A stretch of DNA of 64,000 nt from Halocaridina rubra (lineage: Eukaryota; Arthropoda; Malacostraca; Decapoda; Atyidae), in contig JAXCGZ010021008.1 of the NCBI GenBank assembly GCA_037179515.1, positions 33,267 through 97,266 on the forward strand. The letters are read 5' to 3'. This document shows positions 23,943-37,200 of this stretch, piece by piece (position 1 is the stretch's first letter; each line of letters starts with the position of its first letter). A program made the translations under genes and the position numbers. The notes beneath the pieces were generated by a model. The model was not told the origin of the DNA. It ran no database searches and was given only the letters and a program-made list of their open reading frames with translations.

Positions 23943-25415
23943 ATGTTTAAACTGCCTTCCACATTGTTTGTCTATGACAGATCTTGCCGCATAAGCCAAA
24001 TGTCTCGCAGGAGACGGCAGTGGCGTTCCCAGGTTGATCGAGACATTAGTCCAGAATCAGAAGCCATTGAAGATGACATCGAAGAAGCAACAAACCTTGA
24101 AAAGCGTTTACTGGAAGTCAGTTCAGGATGGACCTACCAGGAAGTTCGGGAACATCGAATTAATGCCCTGAGATCATTTTTAACATCTAAACACCAACCT
24201 CTTTGTGTGCTTAATCTTCTGGAAGCTAGCAAAATTGCAGAAGCAATAACAATGGCCAGGGAAAGTAACAACAGAATAAAGCTTGATGTATGTTTGCTCT
24301 GGGCATGTTTGCAGGGTGCTGCTGATCTCGTACATACATTAATTGATGCTGGAGCAAATGTTGATTGTAGAGATAGTGCAGGATTCGGCACAGTGCACTT
24401 AGCAGCTGAAAATGGCTCACACGAAGTGATCAAAGTTCTCATCAAATGTGGAGCTAAAGTGGGAGGTAGTGCAGAATGGGACTATAATCAAGAAGTGACT
24501 CCTCTAATGTTGGCTGCCAGGAATGGATGTCTTGAAACCCTTCAAGCCCTTGTTAAAGCTGGAGCTGACATCAATGCTGGCTTGAATACTGGAAAAGACA
24601 CAGCTTTACATAATGCAGTACATGCAGCAAAGCCTGAATGCGTCCAATTCTTACTTGAGGAAGGAGCTAATCCTAATCCAACTCTCTTATACAGCGAAAC
24701 TTCACTTCATATTGCTACATACGAGGGTTTATTAGACATTGTGGACATATTGCTGAATGCTGGGGCTGATGTGAAAGCCTCTCGTGGGGCTACAAAAATG
24801 ACTGCATTACATATTGCTGCTTCTGAAGGGTATTCCAGTATTGCTCATCAATTACTAAAAGCTGGGGCAAACCCTAACCAGGAAAATCTAAAAGGCCAAA
24901 CACCCCTTCATTTAGCTGCCAAAGCTCAGAGCTATGACACCGTTCAAGTTTTACTCAGTTATGGTGCCGATTCAAATGCATGCGATCGAGATCGCAAGAC
25001 TCCTCTTCACAGTGGTATTTTCAAGGGTTCTCGTTCTCATGAATGCCTCAGATTGCTATTAGAAGCTGGTGCAGATACTAACGCAGCTGATTTGTCTGGA
25101 TACACTCCTCTACACATGGCTGCATTGCATGATTCATCCTACTGTGTGTTACTCTTTTTGGAGCACGGAGGAGATGTGACTGCTTGTACCCAAGGAGGAG
25201 TCTCAGCCCTCAACCTGATCCTGCGCCGAACTCCTACCGTCTTGGCTCACATACAAGAAAACCTGGACGCAGCCATTTCATTCACGGATCACGACCATCA
25301 TGAACGAGAGTCACAGGTAAGTTGGCAGGTGCAAAAGCGATTGGGTATATAATATACTTAACTGATATAGTTATAATATACAATATTAATATATGAATAA
25401 TAAAAGTAAACAAGT

Positions 25416-25484
<69 letters not shown>

Positions 25485-25602
25485 TATGTAGCGTACATAA
25501 CTGAAAAATGCACAGTTAATAAACACTTATTTCGCAAATATCATGATGAAAAGCACATAATGATAGATTTTGTAGCATTTTCTTTACCATAATTGTTGAT
25601 AT

Positions 25603-25654
<52 letters not shown>

Positions 25655-28432
25655 TAACTGATGAAAGTGAGATACTTTAATATAGATGGCTCTAGATCTA
25701 TAGGTCAAAGTTTGAAGCATCTTTGTGGGAAGCAAAGAAAATTTTTTTTTATTGTACGAGTAGTTGATATCTGGACCGCGCTAAGTGAGGAAACTGAAAT
25801 GCAAGGAGCATTCTGAGTTTTATGGAAAGACACGGAAAGCTTTGAGTATCAAAAAGAAACTGGCCAGGAGATTGGGAGTTACGATCGCAAGGTTATATCC
25901 CGTGAACACAAATAAACCCACACTTAGGTAGTCACTAGCAAGAGATGAACTTGAAAAAAATGTGAGGGATGAAGAGACATGGAGAGGTCAATGTATTAGC
26001 AGATAGGTCTCTGATAATGCATATAAATAACGTAGTAAAGGCAACATATGGGAGTTTAGGAACCAGAAGAGTGGCCTTCAGTCATATAGACAAAGAAAAG
26101 TTGGTAATGTGTGCAACTCTGATTTGTCAGGTCGTCTGATTGAGACCTGCCACAGTCTGAGGTTAGAAAGGGCAATTACTTGGAGTAATGATTACACTTT
26201 GCCAAAGCCAAAGTTCTACGAAGAGGAGGCACACCCTAGCCCATACTAGAAAAGAGAGTCCGTGACGTAAAACCAGATTAGGTATAAGGTCATAATTTAA
26301 TTGTGCAGGACCCTTCAAGAATCTGCACTCGAAAGAACGTTTTACCAAACTGACGAAAGCTAAGAGACTATCCTACAAGCATGGTTATGGTTTTGATATT
26401 TGGTAGCAAGTGATACTTTGATACAAGTTATTTTAGAACTAAAGGTCATAGTTTTAAATTTCGTAAGGGAATTTCATTGCATGATATGGAAAGGCATTTA
26501 TATTTATTTTGAGATTAGCTGATAACTGTGATCTCGCTATTAAAGGATATTGTTAATGATAAAACCATTCAATAGTTTTTATAACAGATGTGATAAGTAT
26601 CAGTGAAAAATAATATAAAAAAGGAGACAGGTGAATAAACATACACTAAACTTTATATTATATACACACACACACAAACACGAGTATATTAAAGTTGTAT
26701 CTAATTTCAGGTACAAATGAACTTCCGCGTACTGGTACCAGGAGAGGGATTCGGACTGGAATGCCGTCTACTGTCTTGCTTTATCCGGGAAGGGCAAAAG
26801 ACTCTTCTTAAACATCCTCTATGCGAGACACTGCTGTTCCTAAAATGGCTGAAAGTTCGCAACTTTTTCATATTCAATCTAGTGTTTTATGCTCTATTGG
26901 TAGCAATGCTGACAACCTACATCATGGTTGTCTTTCCAGCGGCATCTTGTTTCCACCTCAACTCTACAACACAAGAAACCATTCTGGCCCCTTTCCAGTT
27001 TACAATCCCACATCCTGGAATACCTAAAGATATGGGTCATCCAACAACATCAACAGCGGCAGATAATTCTTCTCTTCTTAATAAAACACGTGGCTCTGTC
27101 AGGGAATCTAATGTCTCTCGCAGCATAAAGTCTGAAGGGAACATGATGTCTGACGAAAACACGGTGAAGAGAGAAGCGTGCGGAATGAAATATGAATCAC
27201 TGCTCGTTTTTCTCTTGTATTTTATCTGGCTCTTTGTTACTCTGCTGGCACTGAAGGAAATTTTTCAAATCGTTGATACTCCAAGGACTTATTTTACATC
27301 TTGGGAAAATATGCTAGTGTGGCCAATTATAATATTCACTATGACTATCACCGTTACTTCATATTTAAGACATGATACAGAGCCATGGGAACACCATTTA
27401 GCAGCCATTGTCATACTTATCAGTTGGATCAAGTTGCTCTTGCTGATAGCTAGGTTTCCAGTCTTTGGACTGTACGTTCAAATGTACACGCAAGTGACAA
27501 AGAATTTCGGAATATTTTTATTTGCTTATTTATGTCTAATTAATGCTTTTTCTTTAAGTTTTGGAGTTCTTTTTCCAAATCACGCACCCTTTAAGATATA
27601 CTTCTTGCGGTTTCTCAAAACAATGGTCATGATGACAGGAGAAATTGAATATGACGAATGGTTTTTTGATCAAAACAAGACAATCATGTACCCAGGAACA
27701 TCACATATTGTATTTGGAGTTTTCCTAATCTTCGTAACTATTATTCTAATGAATTTACTAGTAGGACTGGCTGTGTCTGATATTCAGGGACTCCAGAAAT
27801 CTGCGGGACTAGACAGACTGGTAAGAGAAACTCAACAGATAGCACAATTTGAGGCCATTATGTTTAGTAAATGGCTAGCATGGGTTATACCAAAGGGCAT
27901 ACTTCGTCTCCTTCATCATGGAATTTTACTGTGTCCATCACTCTATGGCTGGACTTTAGTACTGACTCCAAAGACTCTGACAGATACTGGCCTTACTCCT
28001 GAGCTCGTTGAGGTTATTCTAAGAACAGCCCGTGCTCGAGATCATGTAGCTCGTCGCAGACATGCTTTTGCTAACTTCCGATCCCTAAGCAAAACTGCAC
28101 AGTACACTGGGGATGATGGTGACCTCCAGAGAAGTGTTGATGCCTTGCGCTTTGGATTAGACTTACTAGTATGGGATGTAGACGACCGTCGTGAAGACAG
28201 CTCTTGCTTACGCGAATCTTTAGCTATTTTAACAGAGGACATGAGAAGTGTAATGAAGAAAGTGGATAGGCTGGCAGGGGAAAATACTTGTGCAAACTGC
28301 AATGCACACGGAGACAATGAGAATGAAGACGATGTGGGAAGCTTTTATGCATCATGTGAAATTCCAGAAAAACCAGAAATTATGGAGGACTCGCCACCCA
28401 CTCTGACACTTGCATCTTCGAAAGAAATGTAA
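23943..28432 (+). CDS. pyx: TRPA-type cation channel, pyrexia-like, two coding exons
   Basis: Exon 1 is 23943-25316 (458 codons, donor CAG|GTAAGT). Exon 2 is 26711-28432 (acceptor TTTCAG). Both junctions are phase 0 and the join gives 1,031 aa. ATG at 23943 directly follows a possible acceptor (CTGTAG) and an in-frame TAG; an alternative start is ATG at 24000 (1,012 aa). Residues about 113-430 form nine to ten ankyrin repeats (TPLHLAAK, TPLHMAAL and similar). Exon 2 encodes six membrane segments at about 510-533, 620-643, 659-677, 688-708, 722-746 and 790-813. The pore block MMTGEIEY lies near 765, and S6 is followed by NLLVGLAVSDIQ. Length, repeat number and the single pore domain fit the insect pyrexia/painless TRPA group, tetrameric non-selective cation channels tied to heat or noxious sensing. 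Pyrexia over painless is my judgement from size and repeat count. Confidence 0.88.
25422..25481. repeat. (TA)n microsatellite in TRPA intron
   Basis: About 60 bp of TA roughly 100 bp after the exon 1 donor. Confidence 0.98.
25605..25651. repeat. (AAT)n microsatellite in TRPA intron
   Basis: About 15 trinucleotide units. Confidence 0.95.
25678..25935 (+). mobile_element. CR1-like LINE 3' end, decayed
   Basis: Corresponds to the C-terminal RT region and 3' UTR of the copies at 8-11 kb (TAGATGGCTCTAGATCTATAG, GTAGTTGATATCTGGA). It ends with a degraded hairpin near 25868-25905 and the tail CTTAGGTAGTCAC. Confidence 0.75.
25960..26640 (+). mobile_element. CR1-like LINE fragment interrupted by a SINE
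   Basis: Left part (25960-26109) matches the LINE RT thumb (AATGCATATAAATAACGTAGTAAAGGC against the intact copy, with changes). Right part (26281-26640) resumes with TCTGCACTCGAAAG and TCATAGTTTTAAATTTCG. The gap is filled by SINE family A. Both LINE pieces are heavily mutated. Confidence 0.7.
26110..26280 (+). repeat. SINE family A, copy 5, nested in a LINE
   Basis: Plus-strand copy: ATTTGTCAGGTCGTCTGATT, GAGACCTGCCACAGTCTGAG, then GAGTCCGTGACGTAAAACCA at its 3' end. It inserted into the LINE fragment of the TRPA intron. Confidence 0.8.
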
Positions 28433-28537
28433 AATTCTCGTTGTTGTAGTGTAACTAAAACTGCTACAGCGAGTCATATTTAAGAAGGGGGATGAGTAAC
28501 CAAAAACGAAGACACCGAATATAAAACGGATATATGA

Positions 28538-28543
28538 AATAAA
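28538..28543 (+). terminator. Polyadenylation signal of the TRPA gene
   Basis: AATAAA 106 bp after the TRPA stop codon, in AT-rich sequence followed by AAT-type repeats at 28577-28665. Confidence 0.6.
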
Positions 28544-28899
28544 CTTGAATATTCTGGCTAGACAGTAGCTTATTAGTAAGATAATAATAATATTACTAAC
28601 AATAATAATAATAATAACAATAATAATAATAAGTAATAACAATAATAGTAATTACTATTACTTTCATCATTACTATAGTAGTGGATTGTATATGGAAATG
28701 AACAATGAAAGTACGGTTATATGAAAACTAAAGGAGAACTGATAGCAAAAATAAGAAGCGATGCGTAACTCTAGGAACCCCTAAATAGTAATTAATCTTA
28801 GTATTTTGAAAATGTCAGGGCAAATAACCTCTAGACCATGAAAATTAAGTAAGTCTGACTGACTTATAACAACTTGAATTATCCAAATATGAATGCAGC

Positions 28900-30700
28900 C
28901 ATTTAGTCTCTTGTATCATCACTTATTGAGCCGTTGGTGTTATATTACTAATATATTCTGTTGTGCCCCAGTTCTTGCATCTATCTAAGTATGAATTTTT
29001 GAGGACAATCATATATAGTTCACTATTTGGAAGGCTTGCAAAACTGATTGGTTATACTGTCTGGACAAGTTCTATGATGAAAGGCATCTATATTGAAGCA
29101 TAAATTAGCATACTAGGGCATGAAGAGTACACAGTCTTTGTAACTATAGCAGCCAGGTTTTGTAAGCACCAGTGTTTAAGGGAAGCAGCTTAGTTTTAGT
29201 AAGCAGACTTTACATTTAACTCTTTGCATATACTGCATAGGACTCTCAGCATGGATTTCATAACAATATTTTGTATGACCTCGATCTTAGCAACTGTGCC
29301 ATTTATAGAAGCCACAAAGCTTGTGTGTTCTACAAGGCTCCTTATGGGCTGTACTTGATAAATCTTTAAGAAGACTGAAAGTGCACCTTCGTTGAATATA
29401 ACTGTAAGGTGTGAGAGGGTTGACAAGCACATTTCTTATATAATGGCAGTATTGGATCTTGAGGTCAACAGTTTGAACACTTAATGTAGACAAAAAGGCA
29501 CTGGTACTTCTTGACCAAATCCTATGGGTCTTTTTTGATGACCAGTTAAGTATCTGGTCCTTGGATGGTTTATACTTTGGTTTCATGTGAATTGATTTTG
29601 AGGCCCACTATCACATGCACTGAGGATCTTGTCAAGCCCGAGTATTGTGATCTCTAGCTACAGGAGAAAGTCATTCGTAAAATTTAAAAGTTGTACAATG
29701 GGGGATGGATGTATTTTCATGATCTCCATAAACCAGGTGCAGAGGAAGAGCGGTTAATGTTGCTTTGAGGTGTACCATATCTATGGGTTATGTGGCTGGA
29801 GTAGTGATCACGCAGTTTGGCTAGGCCACTGCGTACTTGGAGGAAAGTGTTGTCTTCTGCATCTCAATAAAGAGGATTTTTGCATGAAGTTAGTTCATTA
29901 ATGATACCAATAATGTTATGCATTCCGTGGTGCCAAGTCTGGGTCAATAAGCAAACATGTACTGGTGAAAAGGAGAACACTTCCTTAAGACTCTGCTTAG
30001 CACCATTTTCTCTGCTTTTGTGCTCAAACAACTTGGGAGAAAAGCTGGCCGTAGAATTCCTGAGTCCTTTATATGAGAATGGGTTGAATATCTGCCAAGT
30101 TCCATCCTGGGGGAGTTTATGTAAGGGAGCTGAGCCTTTTCTTCCTAAATCCAAAGATTGTTGATCAGGTGTGGCAGAGGCCGTGTTATTGGAACTATTG
30201 CTTTGCATCTATATGTTGTTAAAGAATAGGATTTATTAAAATTTGATCATAGCCGGCTTCTATCATAACCCTTTTCTGGTGCTGAGGTGTTGAAGAGATA
30301 TTTACAAGGCAATGGAGAGCTTAACTATTTCAGAGAAGGGATTGTTACAGGTGATGGTCATAGGCATTCTACTTTTGGTGAAGAAGCTGACCTACAGCTG
30401 TGTACACATGAACTTGGGCTTTACCAAACACCCACTGTCAAAGAGCATGGGTTTCAAATCTTGGAGAAACTGATAGGTTTTCTCAGAACCATAATTCTGT
30501 ACTTCAAACTTAGAGACAGAATAAAGAGTGTCAAGAGCAATAGTACGTGCAAGGGCATTGGTGCAGTTCTAGCTGATTCAACCCTGAGCCCCTTTTCCTA
30601 CACTTAAACATTTTTCCTCAAAAGAAGGAGTCCAACCGAAAACGGTGTTAATCGTCGCTTACGGATGTTAAAGGAAGATATTTTGCAGAGATCTTGTTAA
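28900..30700 (-). mobile_element. Decayed non-LTR retrotransposon of another lineage
   Basis: No long frame survives, but minus-strand fragments read like the RT end of a Jockey/I-type LINE: FTNDFLL near 29.67 kb, and near 29.28 kb NGTVAKIEVIQNIVMKSMLR, the usual 'LEkiQn.alR' block after the RT. Sequence further up (30.28-30.6 kb) may be the RNase H part. Stops and frameshifts are frequent. The plus-strand 106-codon frame at 30287-30607 is probably an antisense shadow. Boundaries are uncertain. Confidence 0.45.
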
Positions 30701-31384
30701 CTCCTCCTGGAGGGGAGTGAGGCTTCACTCTAGTAGCGGTGGAACAAAAATGTGCATGGTTGCAAAATACAAGCCTTCCTATGTACCTTGACTTCTCATG
30801 ATTGGAATGTCTGCATCGTTACTGCAATATATTTGCCTATTTTTTCCTTTTTTTTTTGTACAATTAAGACTAGAAATAAATTATCATACTGACAGAGATT
30901 AATGTTATATTTATATACTATTAATGAGACACTCAACAATATGCACTGGCTCGCAGCCTGACTATGTGTTACTCATCATGCTATATTTTCAAAGTATTTA
31001 TGAGCTATGGCTAGATATGCTATCACTATTAATAGCACTGTTAAAAGTATCTCAATTATATATGTGTAAAAAGTATAACGTAGAGAGCTACATAGTAATC
31101 ATATAAATGTTCTGTATATAATAAATACATTATTTATACCATAATATTCAATAACCATATTGCCATTACAACAGTGTAAATGATGAAAACATAAATTAAA
31201 ACAATCACCTGATTCAGGTAAATAAGAACACGAACACGAGAAATTGCAAATGAAAAATTTAGATTGAAGCTATACTGCATGGTAAATAAGAGAATGTTAA
31301 AAAATAAAATCCCACTGTAACTGTCTCTCTTTCTCCTTATGAACAACTCTGTATTCCAATGAAATGGGGAATTTTACGAATAGA
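30701..31384. other. No recognisable feature
   Basis: AT-rich sequence between two decayed LINEs; nothing supported. Confidence 0.4.
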
Positions 31385-32400
<1,016 letters not shown>

Positions 32401-33299
32401 AGAATTAACAAGAATACAAATAGCATATTTCAGTTTATTCCATAGTATAAGAAGTACTTAACAAATCTGGAAATGAAAGATCAAGGGGTATATTGACAGA
32501 TTGATAATTTAAAGATATAGTTAATTAATATTTGATTATTTGATGATTTAAGGATTTGGTGATGGTTAGTTTTTTTGTGGTACCTATAACGACAAGCATT
32601 CATGGGCACTTTGTCTGTGAAAAAAACATATAAATGCCATAGTAACAGCAGTTTATGTTTTCTTTGTACAATTAATTTCCTGAACACAACAATACAGATA
32701 ATTCTCTATGGCTATGACATATATAGCAACTGTAACAATGTTAATCTCACAATGCATATAACAAAGAATAGTAAATAAATGAATAGACTTGTGTGTGAGA
32801 AATTTTAAATGGGAGAGAGTAATGCACTGAAAAGGGAAAACAAACAAAAGCATCGCCTTTTAAGAAAAAGAAAAAGAAAAGTGGATTAATGTAAACATCG
32901 GACCTCGACCTTGACAGTGTTAAGTTAGGTTAGGCAAACTATAAAATCCTGTCAAGGTTAGGGGTCAAAGTCTACGTTCTTCCCCCGGAAAAATAAATAA
33001 ATAAAACTAAATATGTCTATAACAACCTTCGAACTGTTACTGAAAAAAAAACTACTGATATCATAACAATGCGATAGTCTCAGAAATGTTCAACAACAAT
33101 GATATAAAAACCTCATCATCAGAATTAATGTATGTGAGTCGACCTCTAGAATTCAGAGGACCTGATGGTGTTATGAAAGGAACATAGTTAGCTTGATCAT
33201 CATCTACCAATTCTTAAGTCAAACAATATTAGATATAAGTTAGCTTAAAAATGCAGCATCACTCGTAAAGGTCTTCAGAGCACTGATGATTATCTTTTC
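32401..33299. other. Unassigned, possibly more LINE remnant
   Basis: The first 200 bp continue the decayed LINE weakly. Beyond that I see AT-rich sequence upstream of the SLC22-type gene without a clear promoter motif. Confidence 0.35.
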
Positions 33300-33377
33300 A
33301 ATGGTTCAATTGTCAGAGAGACTCAGTCACAGGATTCCTTACCAACTATTGCCAGTTCTCAGGATTTGAGACCATCA

Positions 33378-33440
33378 GCGATAGGCACCGTCCTAGCCCT
33401 TAGTAAAAAAAAAGGAGTTCGTGACGTAAGAGTGATCACA
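33378..33440 (+). repeat. SINE family A, 3' remnant at the SLC22 gene start
   Basis: GGCACCGTCCTAGCCCTTAG and GGAGTTCGTGACGTAAG match the 3' body of family A. It ends about 30 bp before the initiation codon of the transporter; 33300-33377 may hold its degraded head. Confidence 0.65.
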
Positions 33441-33471
33441 TCACAGTGATTTAATCTCTGATCCATTTGTG

Positions 33472-34161
33472 ATGGTAAATCAGGTAGATGTCTTGCTCTC
33501 CCAATTAGGCACTGGAAAATGGAATTTTCTGCACTTCATTGTAACCGGTTTGGGTATGTTAACAGACACCAAAGTTTTCTTCTCTCTTTCTCTCTCTCTC
33601 TCTCTCCACCCCAAAATCCAAGTATTCTCATCTCTTGGGAATAACATGTTCACAAGTACTCCTAACTATATCTCTCGCATCATCACAAGAAACACCAATT
33701 TATTTCATTGTCATTCAAGCTTATTTTGCAAGCTATATACATTTTTGCAGTAATCTCAATTTTCACAAACAAAAATTGCACTTATTATTGACAAAATTAA
33801 GAAGAATCTGCGATATTTTGTTTCCTTGTAAGTGTTAGATTTTACTCTACTGTGGCCCATTTGGCACTGAGAAACAACATTTATGTTGGCAACAATAATA
33901 GATCTAAGATTTAATTGGCACAATTTTTATATTTTAAGGACTTTTTCTTATACTCCATACATTCATGTCACAGTATGTCATTCAAGTAGTTCCTTCTCTT
34001 AATTACGTTCTAAATATAGAATTATAATTAACTATTTCTGTATTTAACTGTTTATAATAAAAGGCTAATAAAAAAAAAATAACGAAATCTCGGGAGACGG
34101 GGAGTTATGAGCATAGAGCTCTTTCCCGTAAGCACAGTTAGGTAAAATCATACGCACAGAG

Positions 34162-34242
<81 letters not shown>

Positions 34243-37200
34243 CTGACAAAGAACCTAAAAAAAAAATAGTGCAATTAATCAAAACTAAAAATCACTTCCT
34301 TAAACTTGTGACTTAACCCAAGGAGTGTAGCACCCATCATATAAAATCAGGTCCCGTTACGTAATTCTGTGATCCTTATGTAAATGTAATACTGCCTGAG
34401 ATCCAAACTGAGTTTTTGACTTCCAGATGTAATAATGCCGTAGGCTGAAGGAATTAGACTTACTACCAATCGAAGCTAGAAGAAAGAGGAGGAATTGGGT
34501 AAAGGTTGTTAAGTTCCTCGGTGGTTTTGACAGTGTGACAGAGTTGACAGGAAGCAATACGTTGATATGGGTGGTAGTGGGTTTAGACGGAGAGGTCATA
34601 GTTTGAAGTTGCAGAAGGAAACCTGTCAACAGGATGTATGGAAGTACAATTTAATGTAAGAATAGCCGATAATTGGAGTCCTAAAAGCAGAAAAAGAGTA
34701 CAGTAATAGCTAAATGCATTCACAGTCATGAGGAATGATAAATATTAGCGAGTAAAAATAGAAGCTGACTAGGAGACGGGGAATTATGAGCATAGGGCTC
34801 TTTCCAGTGACTAAAATTTGGTAAATATATCCATACAGAGAGAGAGAGAGAGAGAGAGTACAATAATCTGTCATGATCTCGACTGGTCCCGTTAAGTTTA
34901 CTGGGCCACTTATCAAGCTTACGAAGAGTGCCCTCAAAATAAAAAAGAATAAAAAATGAAAAGGTGGCATAATCTTTTCTTGCAGCGACTGGTATGCCAG
35001 CTCCGCATGCTCTGTCTGGAGCATTTGTGGTTCCGAGAATTGATCACAGCTGTCGACAGGCAGACATCGAATATGGAAACTATCACTCTAGTGATTACAA
35101 GAAGTTAGTGCAATTTTGCATATGAATTAATTGAAAGGAAATGTTTGTAAACCCATAACCAAAATTTTCAACTTCAAGTGCTGACTTATTTAAACTGTAT
35201 TCACTCTCTCTCCAATCTTCAGTGACTCCTGCACATACTTGGATCAATCCGATGGAGAGGACCTTCAGGAAGAGAAGTTGTGCACCGAATGGGATTATGA
35301 CAATTCAACATTTACAACCACCATAACCTCAGAGGTAGAGTAAAAAGCTCTTGTTGAATAATTATAAGTGAAAATTCGAACCAAAATAATATATATGTAA
35401 ATAACAGTAACAACAACAAAGTCATAAACAACGACTATTGTAATAATAATAATATGCCCGCCATCCTACGCAAGTGCACTTCTCCTGTAATTTAATTATT
35501 CATAATGCAGTGCCTGTTATGGAGCAAGTTCAGAATGCTCCTTCTTGGAATCATTTTAAGTATAAGATATTCTTCTGAATATAACTTATTAATACTGTTG
35601 TCTACTGTCTCCAGTTCGATCTAGTGTGCCAGAAAGAGTATATACGCGCGCTATACTCAAGCCTATACATGATTGGAGTTCTGGTTGGTTCACCATTCAT
35701 TGGGTATTTGTCTGATAAGTGAGTATGGCTTGTGATTGCCTTCGCTCCAAAAAAGAAATTGCAAAAATACTTTTAAAACTCTGATAACATATTTCCCTGT
35801 TCACTGAATCCTGGTTTGCAGTATAGCATTCAAAAGCGATACCTGGTTAGTCTATATTATGTTAAGGCTTGCGTTATTTTTCAGCTACCAGCGTTTGCAT
35901 GTATCACAATTGGGGCAATCATTATTTTTCGATGGCTGGCCTGCAGAATTAATGCTTAATATTTTTATCATGGATATGCAATACATCTGTAATCCCTTTT
36001 CGTATGTTCTGAGTCAGATTTGGAAGGAAGAGGACCTTTGTTATTGGGATACTGGCTTTCATGGTGATCTCTGTCACTGCATGCTGGTTACCATCTATTC
36101 CATCAATACTTGCTTTTCGTTTCTTCATCGGCATCACACATGTCCCCGTTGTTAAGATATCTTATATACTTGGTATGTGGATATTGCTTTCACATAAAAT
36201 AAACCTACTCTGTATATTTAAATAAATATATGATTGCGGAAACTGCTGTGTACGACATATATGTACGATAAATCATGATGGAGACTTTTCCAAACTATCA
36301 TATCATTCTGTGTTTCTTACATGATTGCATTTCTTACTGATAATAAATCAAGGTCTTCATGACTTGCAGGAATGGAAACCACCAGTCCAAAAGTGAGAGC
36401 ATTAGCAGGTATACTAATCTACACTCCTTGGACTATATATACTCTAGTTTTCAGTGGACTGGCTTACTTTGTCAGGGAGTGGAGGTGGCTCATGCTAGGA
36501 ATATCCCTTCCGAATCTGTTGGTGCTGCCTGCGCTATGGTAAGTAATAGTTACATATTTACATTGTGCAAAGAATTATTGTCTGACTCTTACTAAAAATC
36601 CCAAGGAAAATTACAGTCCTCGAAATAAGATTTTCCCATTAATATAAAAAGTGCTTTGAGGAGAGGGAAGAGCACATTTTGCAGTGTCCGTGAAGCATGT
36701 CAAGAAAGTCTCCCACTGGGAGTGCCTGCAGACCCTGGAATCAAGTTGCTCAAAAATAGACGACACTAATATTGCCAGTAAGTTCTTATTGGTGATCCTT
36801 TTTACATGTACTGGCAGTGAAGATGTAAGCTCAATCTAATATAGAGTTCAGAAGTTTGCAGCCTCTCCCTCATATGTCGCTACATAATATACACCAAGAA
36901 ATACATAGAAAATTAATAAAATAATAAAACCTCGAAAAATTAACCTAATCTAACTTAAACTATCCACATGCAAATACGTACCTCAAAATGTAAGTGTTAT
37001 TTTAACTATATGTGAGTAACTTGCAATATACACTTTTATGAAATTATGTGACACAGCAAATATTAAGACATGCCATATGCGCTATAAATTGGGCAACTAA
37101 CGCTTAAGAAAGTGAAATAAGGATAAGCATGTCAGTACTCAGTACTTTCAGAAATCCCTCAGTGAGAAATAGCAAACAGACTAAATTTCAGCAATAAGTT

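Noticed and set aside
30287..30607. 106-aa plus-strand ORF
   Set aside because: Lies antisense to the decayed LINE; no splice or start context.
35859..36155. 98-aa ORF overlapping a transporter exon
   Set aside because: Wrong frame; the splice-consistent frame of exon 36018-36172 encodes the transporter.
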